The position numbers and the translations under genes are program-made. From Lentisphaera marina (GTDB taxonomy: Bacteria > Verrucomicrobiota > Lentisphaeria > Lentisphaerales > Lentisphaeraceae), in assembly GCF_028745505.1 (NCBI RefSeq), contig NZ_JAQZZL010000003.1:62001-126000 (forward strand): 64,000 nt of DNA, given 5' to 3'. Positions 15,961 through 22,932 of this stretch are shown here, one piece after another (positions within the stretch are counted from its first letter, which is position 1; each line of letters opens with the position of its first letter). The notes beneath the pieces are model-generated. The model searched no databases. It saw nothing but the letters and a program-made list of their open reading frames with translations, and had not been told where the DNA came from.

Positions 15961-16029
15961 GAATAAAAAGGGTGACTGCCTGAAATGGAGGGGAGGTATG
16001 GAGGAAAGGAGGATCAGACAGCCACCACT
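15961..16029 (-). ncRNA. Candidate anti-Shine-Dalgarno small RNA (single hairpin)
   Basis: On the minus strand GGTGGCTGTCTGA (16026-16014) and TCAGGCAGTCACC (15983-15971) pair over all 13 positions as RNA, two of them G-U; on the plus strand those two would be A-C mismatches. The 30-nt loop (15984-16013) is almost pure pyrimidine with repeated UCCUCC and ACCUCCCC motifs, and includes CCUCCUUUC, the same as a typical 16S rRNA 3' tail. CUUUUUAUU follows the stem (15970-15962), so the hairpin is its own terminator. A promoter lies just upstream. No open reading frame. It resembles the twin-hairpin RNA at 41804-41988. Confidence 0.6.
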
Positions 16030-16032
16030 TAG

Positions 16033-16060
16033 AACATATTGATTTAATCTAAAAATTCAA
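16033..16060 (-). promoter_or_regulatory. Promoter of the candidate small RNA
   Basis: Minus strand TTGAAT (16060-16055), 16-bp spacer, TATGTT (16038-16033). Initiation 6-8 nt downstream would fall at about 16026-16029, right at the base of the hairpin. Confidence 0.5.
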
Positions 16061-16232
16061 TAGCCTCGTCGAAAAAAAAAGCATTTATTAAATAAGAACT
16101 CGACGACTACAGCGACACTAAAGCCAATCAACATATATATTTATATGATCTAACACAATCTAAAGCCATAATTACTTCATTAAAAGAAAGAAAGGTATCA
16201 AATCGTTCAAGACCCAACATAAGACTGGGAAC

Positions 16233-16259
16233 AAAAAAAGCCCCAGTAAATGGGGCTTT
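16233..16259 (-). terminator. Rho-independent terminator after secG
   Basis: Minus strand AAAGCCCC, a 7-nt loop, GGGGCTTT, then further T residues. It lies 40 bp past the secG stop and would end the tpiA-secG transcript. Confidence 0.9.
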
Positions 16260-16298
16260 AGAGAGTGTGGAGAAAAATTACTTTTCTACTGCTATAAA

Positions 16299-16718
16299 CT
16301 ATTCAGCTTTAGCTGGTGCCGCCTCTTCAGTTTTAGCTGGTGCCGCCTCTTCAGTTTTAGCTGGTGCCGCTTCTTCAGCTTTTACTGGTGCTGTTTCTTC
16401 GGTTTTAACTGGGACAGTTTCTTCAGCTTTAGCTGGAACCTGTAATTCGAGAGCTGATTTAGTATTTTTTTCTTGAAGTTTTTCAGCATTTTCATTAGCT
16501 TTCATTTTACCAAAGAAAAGACAAGAAACAACAAAGATACCAAACATCCACCATGTGGCTTTCGCTAAAAAGTCGTTTGAACTAGCGCCCAAAACATCAG
16601 AAGTCATACCCGAGGCTAAACCGCCAAGGCCACCATCAGCTTTAGATGGTTGCATCAATACTGATACAATGATCAAAACAGCAAGTAATACAACAATTGC
16701 AAGTAATACTGAACTCAT
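16299..16718 (-). CDS. secG: Protein translocase subunit SecG with repetitive C-terminal tail
   Basis: 139 aa. SecG is the small accessory subunit of the SecYEG channel. Two membrane segments are visible (about residues 4-22 and 53-71) around the conserved cytoplasmic loop QPSKADGGLGGLASG. The core normally ends soon after the second helix; here a tail of about 55 residues follows, consisting of near-identical octapeptide repeats of the type AEEAAPAKTE. The tail comes from a 24-bp tandem DNA repeat. It is downstream of tpiA, a common pairing in bacteria, and closes with a strong terminator. Function of the tail is unknown. Confidence 0.93.
   Translation of the reverse strand: MSSVLLAIVVLLAVLIIVSVLMQPSKADGGLGGLASGMTSDVLGASSNDFLAKATWWMFGIFVVSCLFFGKMKANENAEKLQEKNTKSALELQVPAKAEETVPVKTEETAPVKAEEAAPAKTEEAAPAKTEEAAPAKAE
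16302..16440 (-). repeat. 24-bp tandem repeats inside secG
   Basis: Five to six units of 24 bp around GCTGGTGCCGCCTCTTCAGT (plus-strand reading), each giving eight residues of the type (K/P)AEEAAPA. Units near the 3' end of the gene are identical and drift further upstream, as in recent slippage expansion. Confidence 0.85.
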
Positions 16719-16783
16719 TAAAATTCTCCGTGTAATAATTATAGGGCAGACTTTAAAGCCAGCCCTATAATTTACAAGCTCAA

Positions 16784-17554
16784 TTAGCTAAGAGCTGCAG
16801 CGTTTAAAATAAGAGCTGAGAAATCATCAGCTTTAAGACTTGCACCGCCAACTAATGCGCCATCGATATCTTCACAAGACATCAATTCAGCAACGTTACC
16901 TGGCTTAACAGATCCGCCGTACTGAATAATAACTTTATCAGCTACATCTTGACCGTAAAGTGCAGCAAATTCGCTACGAATATAAGCGTGAGTATCTTGA
17001 GCTTGCTCAGGTGTAGCTGTTACCCCGGTACCAATTGCCCAAACTGGTTCATAAGCTACAACGAGATCAGTCATTTGATCTGCTGAAATATCTGCAAAAC
17101 CTTCAACGATTTGAGCTTTAAGCACTGATTCCATGTTGCCGCCTTCGCGTTCTTCAAGAGTCTCGCCAATGCAAACGAAAGGCTTGATACCTGCTGCCAA
17201 AGCAGCTTTAGTACGGAGATTTACTGTTTCATTAGTTTCGCCAAAGTACTGACGACGCTCAGAGTGACCGATGATTACGAGTTCAATACCTGCTTCTTTG
17301 AGCATAGCAGCTGAAAGCTCGCCAGTGTAAGCACCTGACTCAGCAAAGTGAACATTTTGTGCGCCAATACCGATGGGAGAACCTTCTGCAGCAGCTTGGC
17401 CAGCAGCAATTGAGAGGAAGGGAGGGAATAAAGCTACATCAAGTGAACCGTTAAAATCAGCGAGTTTAGCTTTAAGATCTGCAACTGTTTCAGTAGTTTC
17501 AGCAGCAGTTTTGTTCAATTTCCAGTTACCTGCAATAAACAAACGTCTTTTCAT
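16784..17554 (-). CDS. tpiA: Triosephosphate isomerase
   Basis: 256 aa, normal length. Interconverts dihydroxyacetone phosphate and glyceraldehyde 3-phosphate in glycolysis. Hallmarks: substrate Asn/Lys in AGNWKLNKT near the N-terminus, catalytic His in [12 protein letters not shown], catalytic Glu and hinge of loop 6 in [15 protein letters not shown], and the phosphate-binding YGGSVKPGN and GALVGGASL near the end. Starts at the ATG at 17554, 15 bp downstream of the oleB stop, so oleB-tpiA-secG may share a transcript. Confidence 0.97.
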   Translation of the reverse strand: MKRRLFIAGNWKLNKTAAETTETVADLKAKLADFNGSLDVALFPPFLSIAAGQAAAEGSPIGIGAQNVHFAESGAYTGELSAAMLKEAGIELVIIGHSERRQYFGETNETVNLRTKAALAAGIKPFVCIGETLEEREGGNMESVLKAQIVEGFADISADQMTDLVVAYEPVWAIGTGVTATPEQAQDTHAYIRSEFAALYGQDVADKVIIQYGGSVKPGNVAELMSCEDIDGALVGGASLKADDFSALILNAAALS

Positions 17555-17569
17555 ATTATTTTCCTTAGT

Positions 17570-18442
17570 CTATTTTTTGTTAATAAATTCTTTAATAATT
17601 TCAATGATTTCTTCGCCTTTATCTTCTAAGAGATAATGACCTGCTTCCATTTCGTGAACTTCTGCCTTCGGGAAAAACTCTTTCCACTGAGCTAAGAAAG
17701 TCATATCGAAGCACCAATCATGCTTGCCCCAAATAATTGTCATGGGCACATCTTTTAGCGAGCTTAAACCTTCTTCCACCGCTAAAATCGTTTTATAAGA
17801 GCGATGATTAGCTTCGAGGGGGATGTCTAAGACAAATTCGTGAGTTGCAATACGGTTTTCCCAATTATTATACGGTAGTAAGAAGCCGTGTTTCACTTCA
17901 TCACTCAAGGGATTTAGTGTGGTCATAAAGGTTGCGGACCCCGCAAAAGCATTGAAAGCACGTACAGCCACTTTACCAAAGAAGGGAACGCGGCAGAGAG
18001 CAATACGCTTGGGAATATTTTGTGAACGGAAGGCAGCGGTATTGAATACAACTATATTTTTAATTCTATCGGGGTGACGAGTCGCCATTCCCGAGCCAAT
18101 GGCTCCGCCCCAATCGTGGACACAAAGAGTGATATCTTTTAAGTCGAGTGCTAGAACTAATTTCTCTAAATTGGAGATGTGGTTTTCTAAAGTGTATTGA
18201 TAATCTTGGGGCTTATCGGACATACCACACCCAATATTATCGAGTGCAATGGTTCTGTGAGTCTGCGAAAATTCTTTAATAAGATCACGATAAAAAAATG
18301 ACCATGTAGGGTTACCGTGAACCATGAGCATCACTTGCCCTTTGCCTTCATCTACGTAAGAAAGGCGGTGTCCAGCATCTACTTTTAACTCTTTAGGTTC
18401 AAAGGGGTATAAATCTTTGATTTCCTGCAATTTTTCTTTCAT
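17570..18442 (-). CDS. oleB: OleB-like alpha/beta hydrolase (beta-lactone decarboxylase)
   Basis: 290 aa. Haloalkane-dehalogenase-fold hydrolase: oxyanion/halide motif HGNPTW, nucleophile elbow VHDWGG with Asp as nucleophile, and a C-terminal HYLLEDK carrying the catalytic His. Spaced motifs recalled from Xanthomonas OleB are kept: NTAAF, FNAFA, LPY.NWENRI.T..F..DIP, WGKHDWCFD and the P.AEV....GHY.LEDK ending. OleB turns cis-beta-lactones into olefins in head-to-head hydrocarbon synthesis. The rest of the pathway is not adjacent; oleD lies at 34798. A plain haloalkane dehalogenase is the alternative. Sits directly upstream of tpiA. Confidence 0.8.
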   Translation of the reverse strand: MKEKLQEIKDLYPFEPKELKVDAGHRLSYVDEGKGQVMLMVHGNPTWSFFYRDLIKEFSQTHRTIALDNIGCGMSDKPQDYQYTLENHISNLEKLVLALDLKDITLCVHDWGGAIGSGMATRHPDRIKNIVVFNTAAFRSQNIPKRIALCRVPFFGKVAVRAFNAFAGSATFMTTLNPLSDEVKHGFLLPYNNWENRIATHEFVLDIPLEANHRSYKTILAVEEGLSSLKDVPMTIIWGKHDWCFDMTFLAQWKEFFPKAEVHEMEAGHYLLEDKGEEIIEIIKEFINKK

Positions 18443-18506
18443 TCAAAACCAAAATTTTAATTTACATAATCAAGAAAGGAAGGTAATTGCATTTCATATT
18501 AATTCT

Positions 18507-18526
18507 GCCTTGAGAAAGGCTTTTTT
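18507..18526 (+). terminator. Terminator-like hairpin on the plus strand, no matching gene
   Basis: GCCTT-GAGA-AAGGC followed by TTTTTT. Both flanking genes read on the minus strand, so it does not end either of them. An overlapping alternative stem GAGAAAG/CTTTCTC (about 18512-18538) is mutually exclusive with it. A second hairpin ACTTCTG/CAGAAGT follows at 18545-18566. It may end a short unannotated transcript or belong to structured 3' RNA of the cbiX-like gene. Confidence 0.4.
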
Positions 18527-18585
18527 AATAGCTTTCTCACTAGAACTTCTGTCATAGACCAGAAGTCCCTAGTCAAAAATATAAA

Positions 18586-18936
18586 TTATAAGTCTTTAAT
18601 CTTTTTATTGAGCATCTCTTGGAAGAGCTTCCACTGACCTATGTGGGGGTGAACAACAAAGTTTATATGAGGAGCTTCACGTTTTAATTCGTCGGTGATT
18701 TCCGGAATATCTTCACGAACGTGGCGGCCTTCCAAAACAAACAGGGGTAGGATATGCACTTCATCGCTCTCTTTGCACTGGGTCAAAACATTGGCAAAAG
18801 ATGGTTCCTGTAATTCCAAGTAAGCAATATGCGAAGACATGTCATCTGCCAGTTGGAGAGATTCTACAATACCTTCAATTTCGCCTTGTTTAGGCTTACG
18901 ACTTCCATGAAGTAGGAAAATACAGCTTTTTTTCAA
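18586..18936 (-). CDS. Short CbiX-type sirohydrochlorin chelatase
   Basis: 116 aa, the half-length form of the CbiX/SirB family that inserts Co or Fe into sirohydrochlorin. Metal-binding His are seen in FLLHGSRKP and in LPLFVLEGRHVREDIP, and the PHIGQW near the end is also typical. It starts with TTG at 18936: an AAGGAG lies 5 nt upstream and no ATG fits. Siroheme is the cofactor of the NirB nitrite reductase encoded at 55060, so a role as ferrochelatase for siroheme is reasonable; cobalamin synthesis is the alternative. Confidence 0.8.
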   Translation of the reverse strand: MKKSCIFLLHGSRKPKQGEIEGIVESLQLADDMSSHIAYLELQEPSFANVLTQCKESDEVHILPLFVLEGRHVREDIPEITDELKREAPHINFVVHPHIGQWKLFQEMLNKKIKDL

Positions 18937-18948
18937 AGGAGCTCCTTT
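18935..18948. promoter_or_regulatory. Palindrome carrying ribosome-binding sites for two divergent genes
   Basis: AAAGGAGCTCCTTT is a perfect 14-bp palindrome. On the minus strand its AAGGAG is correctly spaced for the TTG start of the chelatase; on the plus strand AAGGAG is 14 nt from the ATG at 18956, which is rather far. In either RNA the SD could pair with the adjacent CTCCTT and be self-masked only weakly. Confidence 0.5.
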
Positions 18949-18955
18949 TTTAATT

Positions 18956-20122
18956 ATGACTAAATCTGCTAGGTTGCTTAAAATAAAAATTAATGGAAGA
19001 ACAATGTTCGGCTTAGATCAATTTTCAAACACACAAAAAGTTATTCGTGAAGGTATAGAAGAAAAACTTCATTTTGGTGCCCAGGTATACATCTCTCAAA
19101 ACTCAAAAATACTCGCAGACTTTGCCTTAGGCCATAACCACCCTCCTGCTATTGATACCAATAAAGAGTTGAGTTCCGACACAATTCTTCCTTGGATGTC
19201 GTGCTCAAAAATGCTTACTGCTGTGGCGATTGCTATTTTAAATGAACGTCGTTCATTGAGTTACGAACAATTTGTGGGAGATATTTTGCCTGCTTTTTCC
19301 TGCAATGGCAAAGAAGAAATAAGCATCAAACACTTACTCACGCATACTTCCGGCATTCGCCTACTTCCACTTCAGTGGGATAAACTTAGCTGGGAGGAAA
19401 CTGTTGCGGCCATAGCAAAAATGCCCATAGAGCGCGATTGGACCCCTGGTGAAAAAGCTGGCTATCACATTGGTACTAGCTGGTTGATTCTTGGTGAAAT
19501 TGTACGTCTTGTTGACGGCCGAGGTATCGACCAGTTCTTGAATGAAGAAATACTGGCCCCATTAAAGATGGAACACAGCGGCATTAGCATGACAAAAGAC
19601 CTTTATTTGAACTCAGGCTTGGATATATCGGGGCTTTATCGAACTGATACTCAAACGCCCTATTCTTCTCTAGAGAAATATTTCGATAGCGTTAATCTAG
19701 TTCGCCCTGGAGCTTCAGGTCGTGGGCCCATAAAAGAACTCGGAGTATTCATGGAAATGTTGCTCAACAAAGGTTCTTACGAAGGCAAACGCCTGATGAG
19801 CGAGAGAACTGTAGAGGAAATCACATCTAGGCAACGCCAAGGTTTATTGGATCTTACCTTTAACAAAACTATTGATTGGGGATATGGCTTTATGATCGAC
19901 TCTAAATGCCATAATCGTTCCTACCCCTATAGCTTCGGGACCTATTGCTCGGAAGATACCTTTGGTCATAATGGCAACCAATCTTCAGCCGCCTATGTGG
20001 ACCCAGAACACGACTTAGTCGTTTGTTACGTATTTAATGGCATGCCAGGGGAATATGAGCACAACAAGAGGCTCAAGGCCATGAACGATGCCATTTATCA
20101 GGATTTAGACTTAGATTATTAA
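18956..20122 (+). CDS. Serine hydrolase, beta-lactamase class C / EstB family
   Basis: 388 aa. Ser-Lys pair in MSCSKMLTAVA (SxxK), a Tyr in KAGYHIGTSW at the place of the usual YxN motif, and HNGNQSSAAY near the end (HxG, the KTG equivalent). The gene shows no signal peptide, so the enzyme is probably cytoplasmic and more likely an esterase or amide hydrolase than a true beta-lactamase. ATG at 18956 is used, but ATG at 19004 (MFGLDQFS) would remove a basic 16-residue leader and is a fair alternative. The substrate is unknown. Isolated plus-strand gene between minus-strand units. Confidence 0.85.
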   Translation: MTKSARLLKIKINGRTMFGLDQFSNTQKVIREGIEEKLHFGAQVYISQNSKILADFALGHNHPPAIDTNKELSSDTILPWMSCSKMLTAVAIAILNERRSLSYEQFVGDILPAFSCNGKEEISIKHLLTHTSGIRLLPLQWDKLSWEETVAAIAKMPIERDWTPGEKAGYHIGTSWLILGEIVRLVDGRGIDQFLNEEILAPLKMEHSGISMTKDLYLNSGLDISGLYRTDTQTPYSSLEKYFDSVNLVRPGASGRGPIKELGVFMEMLLNKGSYEGKRLMSERTVEEITSRQRQGLLDLTFNKTIDWGYGFMIDSKCHNRSYPYSFGTYCSEDTFGHNGNQSSAAYVDPEHDLVVCYVFNGMPGEYEHNKRLKAMNDAIYQDLDLDY

Positions 20123-20125
20123 ATC

Positions 20126-20145
20126 ACCTAAGCTAGGTCGTTTTT
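20126..20145 (+). terminator. Weak terminator after the serine hydrolase gene
   Basis: ACCTA-AGC-TAGGT followed by CGTTTTT, right after the stop codon at 20122. The stem has only five pairs. Confidence 0.35.
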
Positions 20146-20152
20146 CAGAGAG

Positions 20153-20737
20153 CTATTCTTTCAAGACCATGTCAATGCACATAACTGCTGCCAAGATCAG
20201 CTTCCTGACGGGAGCTTCCGCAGCTAAATCATCTGCTATACTTAAGACATAGTTATCCGCACTGGTAAACATCTCTCTACCTAGACCGCCCCACTCTTTG
20301 GAAACTTGAGCTAATTGGCGTTCACCCGCTAAAAAGCGAAAGTCCCAACCAGTCCAATTACCTTTCAGGTGACAGAGGGGCTTACCTGAAGGATCTTGAA
20401 CATCAAATTTTCCTCCAATGGAAAAAAACTTTTGCTTGAAGCCACCAATCAATTTCCCCTGGCCATCGTGAACTTTGACGTCGGATAAAAATATTGATAT
20501 GCCTCGACTTACTGATAGTAATAAGTTACCTTGAGCATCAGTGATCTCCACATTGAAAGGTGTCATCCTCTTATAATCGCTAAAGCGTAATAATTTAGTA
20601 AAAAAGCCCAGCTTATTTTCACGGCATTCCATGATCAGCTCATTGCTCTCTGGATCATAAATATCGTAGTTATTAGCCGCTTTAAAGATGCCCACATGCT
20701 CTTTGACTAAAAATAAATTTTTACTTAAAACACTCAT
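20153..20737 (-). CDS. LURP-one/scramblase-like protein
   Basis: 194 aa from ATG at 20737; a GTG three codons upstream is the alternative, but the ATG fits the GGGTGGAG upstream. The sequence alternates short strands with turns (YDIYDPESNELIMECRE, FNVEITDAQGNLLLSVSRG, FDVQDPSGKPLCHLKGNWTG), the twelve-stranded barrel pattern of the LURP-one/phospholipid scramblase (Tubby C-like) superfamily. The last helix AAVMCIDMVL is the buried hydrophobic helix of that fold. Role in bacteria is unclear; membrane-lipid interaction is suggested for the superfamily. Ends only 30 bp from the convergent serine hydrolase gene. Confidence 0.7.
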   Translation of the reverse strand: MSVLSKNLFLVKEHVGIFKAANNYDIYDPESNELIMECRENKLGFFTKLLRFSDYKRMTPFNVEITDAQGNLLLSVSRGISIFLSDVKVHDGQGKLIGGFKQKFFSIGGKFDVQDPSGKPLCHLKGNWTGWDFRFLAGERQLAQVSKEWGGLGREMFTSADNYVLSIADDLAAEAPVRKLILAAVMCIDMVLKE

Positions 20738-20762
20738 ATTCTCCACCCTATCCCCAGTTCAT

Positions 20763-21788
20763 TTATTCTATTTCTTCAGGTATATCCAAATCATCTTCTT
20801 CTAAGATCTCTTCCGAATCAGCATCGGGGACCACACCCGCAATTTGATTGCGAATAGAACTGATCATTTTAGTTAATTCATCATCTTTCAATGCATAAGT
20901 CACAGTCAATTTATTAGAGCCACCACTTATCTCGAGCGTTCCGTGTTGAATCATTTCTTTTTGCTGATTGCGCAATTGTTTCATTTTTGACTCGAATGCT
21001 TTTCGCGCATCAATGGAGAAGAAGTTTACGTCCAAGCTCAACTTAAGTCCGGCTTCCTTATTATAATCGGCATTGAACATCAAACCGGTGAGTGATTCAA
21101 GATCAATACCTTGAGCTACGGGGCTTAAAGCTAAAGCTTGGCCAGCAGTGGTACTGAGAAAATTATCAAAACTGAAAGCGATAAATAATAGAGCGGGCTT
21201 GTCATCCATGATTTTCATCATTTTCGATGAAGAGGTGACGCTAAGCATTTTATCGAATTTAACTGTACTAAGAACTTCTTTGAGCGCTCTCGCACCACCA
21301 ACTATGAGTGTGTCGTCACTCAAGCTACTTAAGTACATATCTTTCATCGGCACCGCCTGTGGCGCTCCATCAGCTACAACTTGAGGTGCTTCGATGAGGT
21401 AAACTGGGTGATTATTGAACTTGGTTTCTCTGGCTTTTAGATCAGTTTTATTTTTGAGCGTGGAATGTAAAACTTTTTCAGCATGTAAAGTTGAATTACC
21501 TTTTAAGATTACAAAGCCCGATTCATTTTTAGGATTGGCGAAATCGCCGCTACCAGCGATAAGAAGTGCACTGAGTTCACTGGGCTCGACACCCACAAAA
21601 CTTTTGAAAGAATCAATCTGATCATCAGCCTCATCAATTTCAAATTTACTCTGCAAAGCCATAATAGCTTCTAGGTCCACACCAATGATTAAGTTATTTT
21701 TAATGGGGATATTTTTAAGAAATAGTTTGGGGTTCTCTGCCTTAACATTTAAAGCAAAAAGTATCAGAGCGAGTGCAAGTAGCCTCAT
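20763..21788 (-). CDS. Secreted protein of unknown function, acidic C-terminus
   Basis: 341 aa. Signal peptide MRLLALALILFALNVKA, then a soluble mature domain with alternating hydrophobic strands and helices; the tail is very acidic (repeated EE/DD in the last 20 residues). No family recognised with confidence. Layout, length and phrases such as the strand-rich start (NNLIIGVDLEAIM) and the middle DTLIVGG segment resemble the next gene (21888-22868), LLAVGS there, so they are probably distant tandem paralogues. Separated from it by 99 bp containing a strong hairpin. Probably periplasmic. Confidence 0.7.
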   Translation of the reverse strand: MRLLALALILFALNVKAENPKLFLKNIPIKNNLIIGVDLEAIMALQSKFEIDEADDQIDSFKSFVGVEPSELSALLIAGSGDFANPKNESGFVILKGNSTLHAEKVLHSTLKNKTDLKARETKFNNHPVYLIEAPQVVADGAPQAVPMKDMYLSSLSDDTLIVGGARALKEVLSTVKFDKMLSVTSSSKMMKIMDDKPALLFIAFSFDNFLSTTAGQALALSPVAQGIDLESLTGLMFNADYNKEAGLKLSLDVNFFSIDARKAFESKMKQLRNQQKEMIQHGTLEISGGSNKLTVTYALKDDELTKMISSIRNQIAGVVPDADSEEILEEDDLDIPEEIE

Positions 21789-21830
21789 AGGTTCAGGTCC
21801 TAAATTAAAATCACATATGACATATACAAT

Positions 21831-21862
21831 AATGGCAAGATGAAATAGGTCATCTTGCCATT
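21831..21862. terminator. Long perfect hairpin between two secreted-protein genes
   Basis: AATGGCAAGATGA and TCATCTTGCCATT are exact complements (13 bp) with a 6-nt loop. There is no clear U-tract on the minus strand, where both neighbouring genes read. It may be an inefficient terminator or a processing/stability element setting different expression of the two genes. A second hairpin TAAGCCT/AGGCTTA follows at about 21868-21890, overlapping the stop of the upstream gene. Confidence 0.5.
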
Positions 21863-21887
21863 AATCTAAGCCTCTATTTTTTTAGGC

Positions 21888-22868
21888 TTATTTGATAGGA
21901 TTTTGCTCAAGTGCTGGTTGATTAGGTACTCCACCTAAACTTTGTGCTTGATTCATTGCCTCAACTTGCTTGCGAATTTCTTCCAAGCGAGCCTTGGTTA
22001 AATGAAGTTGGACTTTAACCATACTCTTATCAACCACGAGCTTCATTTCGTTTGCTTTGATCGGCGAACCCGGCTGACTTAAATTTGGTGCGACCATCAT
22101 ATTGTACATAAACATTAGACCGGCAGCTTGATCAGCTTGAAAACATTCTGCATTGAGGTTTACAAATAGGTCACCCTGCTTCATATCGCCACTGAGGGCA
22201 ATCCCCTTTACACTTGCCATGGGGTTTGGTTGTGCACCAGGAGCAGGAGCTTTTTGATCAGAAGTATCAACTGCAAGTTTAAAAATACCTGCATCACCTT
22301 CTAATAACTTCATTAAGTTCGCATTGCTAGTTAAGTTTGAACCACTTTTAGAAGACAATTGTGCTTTGACTGCAGCTGGTGAGCCTACTGCTAAAAGCTT
22401 GTCTTGAAGAAGAGTCATTCCAAGTTCATTCATACCTGGCTGAAGGTTTTCTTTATTTTGAAGAAGGTAAAAAGTTTTACCATCAAGGTCTTGTTTTTTA
22501 AAGGTCATACCTTCATTGTTTTGCATTCCTGCTGCAATGATATTGTCCAAGTTGGCCGACTTAGCTAATTCAACCAACATGATCGCTGAATCTTCGTCTG
22601 GCTGACCAGTCGCTACATTTAAGTTCATGCTCATTGCCAATTTGTTGCAATCTTTAATACTAAAGCCAGTCGCCTTAATGAATTGCTGAATTTTTGGATC
22701 TTGATTAGCTGCTTCGAGCCCTTCTGCAATTAAAGGGATCTGCAAACTTTTGCTAATATCAAAAAGCATTACTAATTTATTAGCCGCAGGCATTAATTTA
22801 AGCATTTCTTGAGAAGCGTTTAAGCTCGTCACCATAAGCAATGCACATAGCACTGTAAATTTCTTCAT
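21888..22868 (-). CDS. Secreted protein of unknown function
   Basis: 326 aa with signal peptide MKKFTVLCALLMVTSLNA. The mature part has regular helix/strand alternation (KLVMLFDISKSLQIPLIAEG, FKKQDLDGKTFYLLQNK, GMTLLQDKLLAVGSPAAVKA) reminiscent of two-lobed periplasmic domains of the type often annotated DUF3352-like, but that assignment is unsure. Ends in a Pro/Gln/Asn-rich tail. Located 64 bp downstream of rho with the rho terminator between, so it is separately transcribed. Likely distant paralogue of 20763-21788. No function proposed. Confidence 0.7.
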   Translation of the reverse strand: MKKFTVLCALLMVTSLNASQEMLKLMPAANKLVMLFDISKSLQIPLIAEGLEAANQDPKIQQFIKATGFSIKDCNKLAMSMNLNVATGQPDEDSAIMLVELAKSANLDNIIAAGMQNNEGMTFKKQDLDGKTFYLLQNKENLQPGMNELGMTLLQDKLLAVGSPAAVKAQLSSKSGSNLTSNANLMKLLEGDAGIFKLAVDTSDQKAPAPGAQPNPMASVKGIALSGDMKQGDLFVNLNAECFQADQAAGLMFMYNMMVAPNLSQPGSPIKANEMKLVVDKSMVKVQLHLTKARLEEIRKQVEAMNQAQSLGGVPNQPALEQNPIK

Positions 22869-22898
22869 TTTTTCTCTCCTTAGTTTAATAAAAAATTT

Positions 22899-22925
22899 AA
22901 AAAAAGCTCGCTCATTCGAGCGAGC
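22899..22925 (-). terminator. Rho-independent terminator after rho
   Basis: Minus strand GCTCGCTC-GAAT-GAGCGAGC followed by seven T. It starts 8 bp past the rho stop codon. Confidence 0.92.
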
Positions 22926-22932
22926 AAATCAC

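Noticed and set aside
16302-16440. Possible CRISPR array from regularly spaced repeats
   Set aside because: The 24-bp units are contiguous without spacers and lie in frame within secG.
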